Source: a virus. Taken from it: DNA of 21,725 bases. The stretch lies in IMG/VR virus record IMGVR_UViG_3300021961_000724, positions 1 through 21,725 of that record; one strand, 5' to 3'. The translations under genes and the position numbers were made by a program. The notes under the pieces were generated by a model. It did not search any database, had not been told where the DNA came from, and worked only from the letters and a program-made list of their open reading frames with translations. Shown in pieces: positions 14,990 to 21,595 of the stretch; position 1 is the first letter of the stretch, and each line of letters opens with the position of its first letter.

Positions 14990-17783
14990 TGAGAGCCTCT
15001 ATAGAGCAATCGACCACTAATACTTGGGCCGGAGGTAGCTGCATGTGCGTACCCTTACTAAGCCGCATCTTTATCTTCTTAGCGTTCATCTGGTTGGTTA
15101 GATCTTGTAGAAACGAACCATAGTTTATCTGTTGATCCACACACCAATCCCGAAGCGGTTTAGGTAGTAGGTATGCGCGCTTTAGGTCTGTTTCATATCG
15201 TGCGACTAGCTTACCCCGTGGCAGCGCTTCCGGTACAATCAATGAATCCAACGCGCCACCCTGCCCTTTACGTAGATCGTCCGTGCTTTTAATCCATAAT
15301 ACGTTATTCCAATGTTCGTTTATGTAATCATTGAGAATATCCTGCACGCTCAATGACATATCAGACACAGTGTTTTGGTTTAGCTTAATCATCCAGATAG
15401 CGAAATTAAATATCTTCTGGATATCATAGTCATGGAACCCGAGTTTCTTTGCCAATATAAGTCCGGCCAAGGTGTAGGATACATGAGCGGTCCAGAACCT
15501 ATTTTGACTGGTTAGTCCCGCCTTCGCTATGACTTTCTCTTTTATACTATCGGCAAGGGCTCGGATGGTTTCCCTATTTTTGATTACATACTGCACATAT
15601 AGAGGACCAGCATGTCCGTAGTTCTCCATCACAGAAGCTAGAAACGCTTCCTGTGCCATAGTATCAGCGGATTTATGGAATAATGTGTCTACCTTTACCT
15701 CCATTATTCGCTGCGCCTCTGCTTTCGGCATGGCTTTATATGCGGATACTTTTTCTATAACGCTCATGTTACCCGTTGTTACAGAGAGAAACTTCCACGG
15801 ATCACCCCTGTACCGTTCGGTATTAGAACTACCAGCCAGACGCCCTTTCTGCTTACCACTGCTCATCGAGTAAGCTAATTGACTAACCTCGTAGGGCTTC
15901 ATCTCCGTTATCTCGTCAACGTAGAATGGTAAGTTATGGTATACTTCGGCACGGTGCAGTCTGAAGTTAAGTGTAGTATTTTGATCCATAACTATTGCGT
16001 CAGGGTCTCCCCACAATGACGCTCCTACATACATAGCCGTGGTCTTACCAATACCTGACTCCTTACTGTGTAGGTTGAGAGTGGCACAGTGGAAGGAAGA
16101 GTCTTGCATGAGGATAGCACCAAATGCGGTGCCGACTACGTATTGGTGTAGTTCAAACCCATCCCGATTGTAGAAATCCATATTCTTACGCCACTGCTCC
16201 ATAGTCCCCTTGGGTTCAAAAATAGGGAACATCGATAGCGTCTGGGAGGACGGCGGGTTGAAATTTATATCGTTCTCTAAGATATGTTGGTTGCCTAACA
16301 CAAAGGAATTGAAACCATCACCAACCCAACCAAACTGTTTGTGTGCGTCGTCTGCTTTATCGTTAGCCTGCAATTCATTCACCCAATCTAATGTGTATTT
16401 CATAAGTTCATCCACTCTAAGTAGAGCAACACCGTGCATGGACATCTGTTTACGGAACTCCTCTTTAGAAGTTACCGCTGTAAGAGGGATAGTGAACTCT
16501 CGAACACCATCCTTTGGTAGATGCAGCCTCATAAGTATAGATTCACCGATCTCAGGATCTCGGATACGCTGCACCACATATAAGTCGTTATGGTATACAG
16601 GCACTTCATCTACCGTGCCATCTGGTTGCGTGCGGCGTACATAAACCCCACCGTTAGCGCCTCGGAAGTAAGGCGTCGGATACTTCGGTATAGTGTAAGT
16701 TTTTATGGGGTTGTTAGGGAGCGTGGCCGAGGGTGCTTCTACTACAACGTCCTCATCGGATTCACGGATGCTCTGCCCTAACGATATCGGTGATTTAATC
16801 TTACCCCAGTGTGGGCACCCCGTGCAGATACCAGGCGAATACTCATCAAATGTAGCGCAACGATATGGACCCTTAATGAGATCCATCTTCTTAATTGTTT
16901 CGATTGGCGTGTATTCTGGATGCTTACTGGATATCATCTCCGCAGCTTTGGACCCATCTTCACAGAACTTCGCAATAGATAGCCCCGCACGCCACATCGG
17001 CTCGGATACTTCGGCCTGATTTTTGATAATGTTACTAAGCTGCGCGCACCCAACGTGCCGTCTGGTCTTATCTAGTATAGCCTTGAACGAACTCATCTTG
17101 TTACCAAGGAGCGTGTTCATTACAGCGTTGGCTTCCGCAGGTATAAACTTCTTAGGGGGCGCCATAAAGTCTGCGCCGAGAGCGTTGGAGAACTCTTCCA
17201 AACTAACAGGGTCCGGCAGATCCATACCGAAACCATAGACCCGTAGGGGCGGATCCTCTTTATGGTTATGAGTGTTAGGTACGCGAAGCACCCGAGCAGC
17301 GTCAGCGGTTACGGCAGGGTCTGCTAACAACTTATGGGTAACGCAACAAGCCTTGAGCTTCTCAGCGACCTGTATCCAATCATCGTACACAATGGCCTCA
17401 TCCAGAAACCAATAGGCGTGTACGCCACGACCCGAGTTAATTAACTGTGGGCGAGGTAAATTTGTAGTTACACAGAAACTTTTTAGGGCATCAATAGCTT
17501 CGGATTGGTTAGGGTAATCTTTGCTAGGACCACAATCTAAGTCCAAGAAGAACGATTGTAACTTCTTTACGTTATCAACTTTACGTGAGCCTTCTTCCTC
17601 AAATGTAGCAAGGGCAAAGTAAACATCATAACCATCAGAATTTAAGAATTGTGCTGCATCTAACAGAGACCCTACTGAATCAAAGAAACGCTGTACGCGC
17701 TTATTCTCTGCGCCCTTTGCAGCAAACAGACAGTAGTAACCGTCTGGGGCCAGTGCTCTATCCAAGAATGTCCTTGGTTCCAT
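14961..17783 (-). CDS. Archaeo-eukaryotic-type primase fused to a helicase (primase-helicase)
   Basis: A 940-residue protein, the probable core of phage DNA replication. The N-terminal region carries primase motifs of the AEP/RepB-like type: DLD at 81-83 (metal-binding acids), GRGVHAYWFL at 118-127, and D161 followed by ARVLRVPNTHNHK to 175. A possible zinc site follows: C309, C320, C323 and H325, in a context ending GKIKSPISLG. The C-terminal part is a P-loop ATPase resembling DUF927/SF3-like phage helicases: Walker A GIGKTT (577-582), Walker B LPFYVDEI (618-625) and a sensor-like SVTTGN (667-672). GGGAGG lies five bases before the ATG. The 66 bases upstream contain two predicted hairpins, one covering this binding site. 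Neighbours are a possible ssDNA-binding protein and helicase genes. It is predicted to unwind DNA and lay primers; the exact helicase family is uncertain. Confidence 0.88.
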   Translation of the reverse strand: MEPRTFLDRALAPDGYYCLFAAKGAENKRVQRFFDSVGSLLDAAQFLNSDGYDVYFALATFEEEGSRKVDNVKKLQSFFLDLDCGPSKDYPNQSEAIDALKSFCVTTNLPRPQLINSGRGVHAYWFLDEAIVYDDWIQVAEKLKACCVTHKLLADPAVTADAARVLRVPNTHNHKEDPPLRVYGFGMDLPDPVSLEEFSNALGADFMAPPKKFIPAEANAVMNTLLGNKMSSFKAILDKTRRHVGCAQLSNIIKNQAEVSEPMWRAGLSIAKFCEDGSKAAEMISSKHPEYTPIETIKKMDLIKGPYRCATFDEYSPGICTGCPHWGKIKSPISLGQSIRESDEDVVVEAPSATLPNNPIKTYTIPKYPTPYFRGANGGVYVRRTQPDGTVDEVPVYHNDLYVVQRIRDPEIGESILMRLHLPKDGVREFTIPLTAVTSKEEFRKQMSMHGVALLRVDELMKYTLDWVNELQANDKADDAHKQFGWVGDGFNSFVLGNQHILENDINFNPPSSQTLSMFPIFEPKGTMEQWRKNMDFYNRDGFELHQYVVGTAFGAILMQDSSFHCATLNLHSKESGIGKTTAMYVGASLWGDPDAIVMDQNTTLNFRLHRAEVYHNLPFYVDEITEMKPYEVSQLAYSMSSGKQKGRLAGSSNTERYRGDPWKFLSVTTGNMSVIEKVSAYKAMPKAEAQRIMEVKVDTLFHKSADTMAQEAFLASVMENYGHAGPLYVQYVIKNRETIRALADSIKEKVIAKAGLTSQNRFWTAHVSYTLAGLILAKKLGFHDYDIQKIFNFAIWMIKLNQNTVSDMSLSVQDILNDYINEHWNNVLWIKSTDDLRKGQGGALDSLIVPEALPRGKLVARYETDLKRAYLLPKPLRDWCVDQQINYGSFLQDLTNQMNAKKIKMRLSKGTHMQLPPAQVLVVDCSIEALNGAAGNTDE

Positions 17784-17785
17784 AC

Positions 17786-17833
17786 GATCCTCCCGAGGAC
17801 CCGTAGCTGCCCTCTCCCAAAGACAGCCACGGG
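17786..17833 (-). promoter_or_regulatory. Two tandem RNA hairpins in front of the primase-helicase
   Basis: In the 66-base gap upstream of the primase start, - strand RNA can form a 12-base-pair stem (arms 17833-17822 and 17811-17800, ten-base loop) and then a 6-base-pair stem (17801-17796 with 17791-17786) whose loop and 3' arm contain the GGGAGG ribosome binding site. The large stem uses two G.U pairs that would be A.C mismatches on the + strand RNA, which argues for function in the - strand transcript. There is no U-tract, so a terminator is unlikely. Translational control or RNA processing is possible. The two stems compete for two outer bases. Confidence 0.5.
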
Positions 17834-17849
17834 GAGTAATGGGCTTAGG

Positions 17850-18770
17850 TTAGTCGTCCCAAGCGTTCACTATAGCATCTAACTCGGGGTCCGTATCCTC
17901 TACTGGAGCGGCTTTTTTTGCAACCCGTTTTGGTTCAGCGGGTGGTTCATCTTCCACCTCATCTTCATCCTCAAAGACTGATGCTGCTTTCTTAGGCGCA
18001 GCTTTCTTAGGCGCTGGCTCTGGGGCTGAGTTAGGGAGCTCCCTAACATCTTTTGGTGTACCCACACTCATCTTCGTAGCCCGCTCGGTGTCTGGATGCT
18101 CTAGCATCTTAGCCACTTGGTGCAATTCGCTCTCTTCCAACGGACGCACAGGCTTAAAGAAAAGTTTTGGACCCGCGCTATCGTCGTCGAAATACATCTC
18201 AGTAACGACAGCAATAGGTGGTGTATCATGGGCATTTAAGAACCGTGCGTATGCCTGCATTGGCATCTTACCGTCCTTACCTTCACCGAACACGCTCGTT
18301 GCGGGGAGTTGTAACTGGTATATTTTATCTAGTTGGCCTTCCAGAACTACGGCTACACGTTGTTGGAACCGGCACGCGCGGCTATCACCCTGTCCTGACC
18401 CCTTAATATTCATGGTACAATCCATGCACCGTGGGGCCATACGTTGCTCTTCCGGCACGTCTGGTGAGGGAGAAGTAGTATCTGCCGACCAACAATGAGG
18501 TGCGGCTGGCTTATCGGGAGAGTATGACCCTTCGTAATACATACGGGATAGTGGAGCAGCCTGTATGATAACAATATTCATGCTGTTAGACTTACTAACA
18601 CGCATCTCCTCGCTACCAACTACCTCACGGAACCGTTTACCGCGAATACTGATGCGGCGCATACCACCACCGTTAGTCGTACCTAACAGGTTATTAGTTA
18701 CACCCTGTAGTTTCTTGAACAGGTCAGTGGATACGAGGGAGTTACCCTCAAAGATAGACAATTCAGACAT
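17850..18770 (-). CDS. Possible ssDNA-binding protein with Cys cluster and acidic tail
   Basis: A 306-residue protein. AGGAG (18783-18779) overlaps the previous stop codon and is eight bases before the ATG. The N-terminal half has alternating strands and a Cys cluster, H92-C93, C115-x2-C118 and C133, plausibly zinc-binding. The core ends at about residue 240. The tail contains repeated KKAAP/KKAAS units, two acidic stretches (EDEDEVEDE and EDTDPE) and the terminus DAIVNAWDD. A DNA-binding core followed by a disordered acidic tip is the layout of phage and bacterial ssDNA-binding proteins, where the tip recruits partners. The gene sits directly upstream of the primase-helicase. I see no diagnostic OB-fold motif, so this is inference. 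A structural or regulatory zinc protein of the replication complex is the alternative. Confidence 0.8.
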   Translation of the reverse strand: MSELSIFEGNSLVSTDLFKKLQGVTNNLLGTTNGGGMRRISIRGKRFREVVGSEEMRVSKSNSMNIVIIQAAPLSRMYYEGSYSPDKPAAPHCWSADTTSPSPDVPEEQRMAPRCMDCTMNIKGSGQGDSRACRFQQRVAVVLEGQLDKIYQLQLPATSVFGEGKDGKMPMQAYARFLNAHDTPPIAVVTEMYFDDDSAGPKLFFKPVRPLEESELHQVAKMLEHPDTERATKMSVGTPKDVRELPNSAPEPAPKKAAPKKAASVFEDEDEVEDEPPAEPKRVAKKAAPVEDTDPELDAIVNAWDD

Positions 18771-18781
18771 TTGTAGTTCTC

Positions 18782-19042
18782 CTAGAAGTCTTCGTCTAAG
18801 TTGTTTTTAGGTGTGTTATCTACGAGTTCCTCTGCTGGAACATCGTTATTCGGCTCGTCCTCCTCGGGTTTGGCTCCGTGCAGAGACTGCAGGACCGCGC
18901 CCATATTGAACCGATATGTAGTACCTACGCGAATGTAAGCCTGCGTGCCAATGTGGCCTGCTTTAACCCAACTACGCACTGTAGGTAGCGAGATATGCAG
19001 CTTACGTGCAACCTCGTCTATGGTTACGTACTCATCACTCAT
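18782..19042 (-). CDS. Small excisionase/MerR-like helix-turn-helix protein
   Basis: An 86-residue protein. AGGAG at 19053-19049 is six bases from the ATG at 19042 but only three from the in-frame GTG at 19045, so the ATG is chosen. That ATG shares a base with the upstream TGA stop (TGATG), implying coupled translation. Residues 5-52 form a winged helix-turn-helix of the excisionase/HTH_17 type: EYVTIDEVARKLHISLPTVR, then SWVKAGHIGTQAYIRVGTTYRF. The C-terminal 30 residues are acidic (EEDEPNNDVPAEEL ... DEDF) and probably disordered. It may be a transcriptional regulator or a replication-origin or recombination directionality protein. No integrase is visible in the window, so an excisionase role is not supported by context. 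Confidence 0.8.
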   Translation of the reverse strand: MSDEYVTIDEVARKLHISLPTVRSWVKAGHIGTQAYIRVGTTYRFNMGAVLQSLHGAKPEEDEPNNDVPAEELVDNTPKNNLDEDF

Positions 19043-19437
19043 CACTTTCTCCTAACTGATATGATGTATTCGGACTCGACGTTGAGCCCTGGTGGTAACA
19101 GATCAGGGTTTTCCTCAAGGAACCCACGGACTACGCCTTGATTAAGGCGCTTCTCATAAAACTCTGGAACTCCATGCTCCATAATGAATTTGTTCATGGA
19201 CTCCCAATCGCTCGTCCAGTACCGTTTCTTCTGTGTGCGGTAGAATAGACCAGCCTCTGTACGAACACTGTCGATGTCGTTTTCCTTACAGAAACCCAAC
19301 AGGTGCAGTTTGATTTTGTCCTGTTGCGCCTTCAGTGCATCGTCCTCTTTAGTGAACTCAGCCATAAGTTCGCGGCGTTTGTCCCGTATCTTGATATAAG
19401 CACTCGTCAGCTTACCAAGACGTGACTCATCCTCCAT
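19042..19437 (-). CDS. Conserved-type phage protein of unknown function
   Basis: A 131-residue protein. AGGAG (19450-19446) is eight bases before the ATG. The N-terminal 50 residues form a charged helix, probably coiled coil (KIRDKRRELMAEFTKEDDAL and onward). Then come a predicted helix and strands around FCKENDIDSVRTEAGLFYRT and a helical C-terminus ending in LLPPGLNVESEYIISVRRK. The layout (helical stalk, short beta segment with 'SVRTE.G..Y', C-terminal PPGL...Y.I.VRRK) is one I recall from hypothetical phage proteins in replication and recombination clusters, loosely like Gp157/Gam-type proteins. I cannot assign a function. It shares a base with the downstream HTH gene, so both are likely made together. 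Confidence 0.78.
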   Translation of the reverse strand: MEDESRLGKLTSAYIKIRDKRRELMAEFTKEDDALKAQQDKIKLHLLGFCKENDIDSVRTEAGLFYRTQKKRYWTSDWESMNKFIMEHGVPEFYEKRLNQGVVRGFLEENPDLLPPGLNVESEYIISVRRK

Positions 19438-19469
19438 ATCACGTTCTCCTATTTTATTTTAGTTTGCTA

Positions 19470-19498
19470 AATTTAGTTGTATATTACGCCTTAGTCAA
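19470..19498 (-). promoter_or_regulatory. Candidate internal promoter with palindrome
   Basis: On the - strand, TTGACT (19498-19493) and TAAATT (19475-19470) are separated by 17 bases, matching a sigma-70-type promoter at 5/6 and 4/6 positions. It lies in the AT-rich 53-base gap upstream of the 131-residue gene, and the -35 element overlaps the stop codon of the helicase gene. A perfect 10-base palindrome, CTAAATTTAG (19467-19476), covers the -10 element and could be an operator. AT-rich sequence gives such matches by chance, so this is tentative. Confidence 0.35.
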
Positions 19499-21026
19499 GC
19501 AATTCGTTATATAAGTCTATTATTTTTGTGTGTACGTCTATTCTGTCGTCAAGCAGTCTATAAACGTGATGCTCGACGGGGGATCCATGTAGCTGCACAA
19601 CGGTGCATTTGTTCTTCTGTCCCGACCTATGAACACGAGCGTTAGCTTGCGCGTAGGTTTCTAATGAGCTTGTAGGCGCCCACCATACAACTGTGTCAGC
19701 AGCCGTTAACGTAACACCGTGTGATGCAGCGGCGGGCTGTATGACAAGGACTCGTGGGTTATCCTGTTCTTGAAAGCGCTTAAAGATGTCAGTACGCTTT
19801 GATGCAGGCACGTCACCCTGAATGATCTCGTTAGTTACACCATCAGCCGCTAACTTCTCAGACAGTATTTTGATGGTATGTTTGAAGGGTACGAACACTA
19901 GGGCTTTACCGCTTGTCTCCTGTATGGCTTCCATCAGGACGCGGTATCTGTTCTTAATATCAAACGCTAGTGCGTCACCAGTATCGGTGTAGACTGCCCC
20001 TGCGGATATTTGCAGTAACTTGTTCATGTTAACCGCAGCGTTAACGGCGGTAACTTCTTCACCCGCAGCCTGCATGACCATACGGTCTCTAAGTTCTTTG
20101 TAGTACTTCTTTTGCTGTAAGGTCAGCTCAACCTTACGTTTGGTATAGACCATCTCCGGTAGATCGAGACACTCTTCTTTAGTAAAGCGAATAGCTGGCC
20201 GCAACGCATTGAATACCGTCTCGGTGGCGGAGTCCTTCACGCCCCATTTGAACCGTGTAATCTTATACATAACTTGATCGCGGAACGACCCAAAGAACCT
20301 CGGCACCCCCATGGGGTTAACCAATTTGGCAATGCCGTAGGCATCCAGAGGGCTCTGTGCGGCAGGCGTACCCGTCATCATCCAGAGCCATGTGTTTTCA
20401 CCCACTAATTTATTTAGGGCCTTCCACCGTTTGGTCTGTGCGTTCTTATAGTGTGTGGCCTCATCGACAATGATTAGATCAAAACCCCCTGCCGCAATGT
20501 CATCTGCTACGATCTCTACTCCGTCGTAATTTATTATGACGTAATCAGCGCCACCGTTAATTATCTTACGTCGTTTATCTGGAGACCCATACGCCACGTC
20601 CACAGATCGGTGCATGGCAAATGTAAACAAGTCTGCACGCCACGCGGAATCCATAATAGATAACGGACATATAACTAGGACACGTTTGACTGCGCCCTTT
20701 TTCATAAGAAAATCCGACGCCCAGATAGCACTGGCTGTCTTACCCGTACCCTGCTCATTAAAGCAGAATGCCTTACGGTGCTTTGTTAGGAACGCAGCCG
20801 TGGTCTTTTGATGTGCGAAAGGCTTATGTGATCCAGGCCAATCATACTGCCCCGATATAGGTGATGGCACGTCAATGTTTAGGCTCTTCAGTGTGAGAGC
20901 TTCTTCAACTCCCCACTTCACCACTACCTGATTTTCGCCCACAACCTTACTATTCGATAGAATATTTGTAACCCTGTTCGGGTTTTTAAGGTTCAGTAGC
21001 AGCGCCTTATTATTGACGACCTGCAT
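19491..21026 (-). CDS. SNF2-type DNA helicase/translocase
   Basis: A 511-residue protein. AAGGAG (21038-21033) is six bases before the ATG at 21026. A further in-frame ATG at 21074 would overlap the preceding gene and lacks such a site. Superfamily 2 motifs appear in order: HQ in PFAHQ (69-73), Walker A GTGKT (93-97), Walker B-type DEAT (188-191), TGTP (218-221), then in the second lobe ALVFVPF (375-381), the motif V region VLVIQPAAASHGVTL, and QANARVHRSGQ (461-471), which matches the SNF2/Rad54 Q..R.HR.GQ signature. Length and layout fit compact phage SNF2-like helicases without accessory domains. It probably translocates on dsDNA during replication or recombination, or displaces bound proteins. 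The neighbouring nuclease-like genes fit a DNA-processing role. Confidence 0.92.
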   Translation of the reverse strand: MQVVNNKALLLNLKNPNRVTNILSNSKVVGENQVVVKWGVEEALTLKSLNIDVPSPISGQYDWPGSHKPFAHQKTTAAFLTKHRKAFCFNEQGTGKTASAIWASDFLMKKGAVKRVLVICPLSIMDSAWRADLFTFAMHRSVDVAYGSPDKRRKIINGGADYVIINYDGVEIVADDIAAGGFDLIIVDEATHYKNAQTKRWKALNKLVGENTWLWMMTGTPAAQSPLDAYGIAKLVNPMGVPRFFGSFRDQVMYKITRFKWGVKDSATETVFNALRPAIRFTKEECLDLPEMVYTKRKVELTLQQKKYYKELRDRMVMQAAGEEVTAVNAAVNMNKLLQISAGAVYTDTGDALAFDIKNRYRVLMEAIQETSGKALVFVPFKHTIKILSEKLAADGVTNEIIQGDVPASKRTDIFKRFQEQDNPRVLVIQPAAASHGVTLTAADTVVWWAPTSSLETYAQANARVHRSGQKNKCTVVQLHGSPVEHHVYRLLDDRIDVHTKIIDLYNELLD

Positions 21027-21045
21027 GATGTTCTCCTTTGGTATA

Positions 21046-21309
21046 TCATTTCTTCCCACGTATATGCTTTGCAATCAAAGTCCGAACTATACCCGCAACC
21101 TCCAAACCACGGGCATCGGCTTCCGCTTTCAGAATGTCATAAGTTTTATCTGTAAGAAAAAGACGTACTTGCGTGCGTTTACTCCGTTTAAGTTCTCGCC
21201 ATATAGTTGTGCTAACCACTCTTTTCGTTGTGTCTAAAGTCTTAGCAATCTCTTCTAAGGAGTGCCCAGCTTCGGCCATTTCTACGGCCTGCTCTGTTCG
21301 CTCTGACAT
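21046..21309 (-). CDS. Small DNA-binding protein: helix-turn-helix plus ribbon-helix-helix
   Basis: An 87-residue protein. Residues about 5-42 look like a homeodomain-type helix-turn-helix (AVEMAEAGHSLEEIAKTLDT then TKRVVSTTIWREL). Residues 46-83 fit a CopG/Arc-type ribbon-helix-helix: strand TQVRLFL, helix DKTYDILKAEADARG, then EVAGIVRTLIAKHI. The end is basic (RGKK). The start at 21309 has only a weak upstream A/G-rich stretch, and its stop is 19 bases from the helicase start. One base separates it from the HNH-like gene. It probably regulates the early operon or binds an origin. Both assignments rest on pattern only. Confidence 0.78.
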   Translation of the reverse strand: MSERTEQAVEMAEAGHSLEEIAKTLDTTKRVVSTTIWRELKRSKRTQVRLFLTDKTYDILKAEADARGLEVAGIVRTLIAKHIRGKK

Positions 21310-21310
21310 A

Positions 21311-21595
21311 TTATTTCTTTTTCCCCTTGCTTAATGCTCCACCAGCGGCGCGGTTTCGGCTACGGCTCTGTACGCCATAACCATCTTTATTAGTCCCCCC
21401 ACGAGACAATGGCTTCTTGTGCGCGATATCTTTACCTTCACGCCTATCAGCTACACCATTATGGTTAACATCTTTACCTGTCTTATCCATCGCACGTCGT
21501 GCGCGTTGCCGCTCCATGCGATCTGCATGTTCACCACGGGCCTTCTGTTGCGCGTATTCTTTCTTGTAGGGTCTAGGTTTATTTGTGTAAGGCAT
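21311..21595 (-). CDS. Small HNH-like protein with an EF-hand-type loop
   Basis: A 94-residue protein. The start at 21595 follows GGGAG with a six-base gap and overlaps the upstream stop (TGATG). An earlier in-frame ATG at 21646 lies inside the upstream gene and has no comparable binding site. The N-terminal 35 residues are very basic. Residues 42-53, DVNHNGVADRRE, fit an EF-hand calcium loop (D1, N3, N5, G6, D9, E12). Residues 56-82, from DIAHKKPLSRGGTNKDG to SRSRNR, resemble an HNH nuclease core (H59, N69, N81) without zinc-binding Cys pairs. The C-terminus is Lys-rich. It may be an HNH endonuclease or a catalytically dead DNA-binding relative. Placement beside a Cas4-like gene supports a DNA-processing role. 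Confidence 0.78.
   Translation of the reverse strand: MPYTNKPRPYKKEYAQQKARGEHADRMERQRARRAMDKTGKDVNHNGVADRREGKDIAHKKPLSRGGTNKDGYGVQSRSRNRAAGGALSKGKKK

Noticed and set aside
16210-16644. 144-codon open frame on the + strand
   Set aside because: Antisense to the primase-helicase. Codon content mirrors the opposite strand and no motifs are present.
18088-18498. 136-codon open frame on the + strand
   Set aside because: Antisense to the possible ssDNA-binding protein. Its Cys and Ser content is that of a complement frame, with no sign of function.
18782-19042. Excisionase of a lysogeny module
   Set aside because: The HTH fold fits, but no integrase, attachment repeats or repressor cluster is visible and the gene is embedded in a replication operon.
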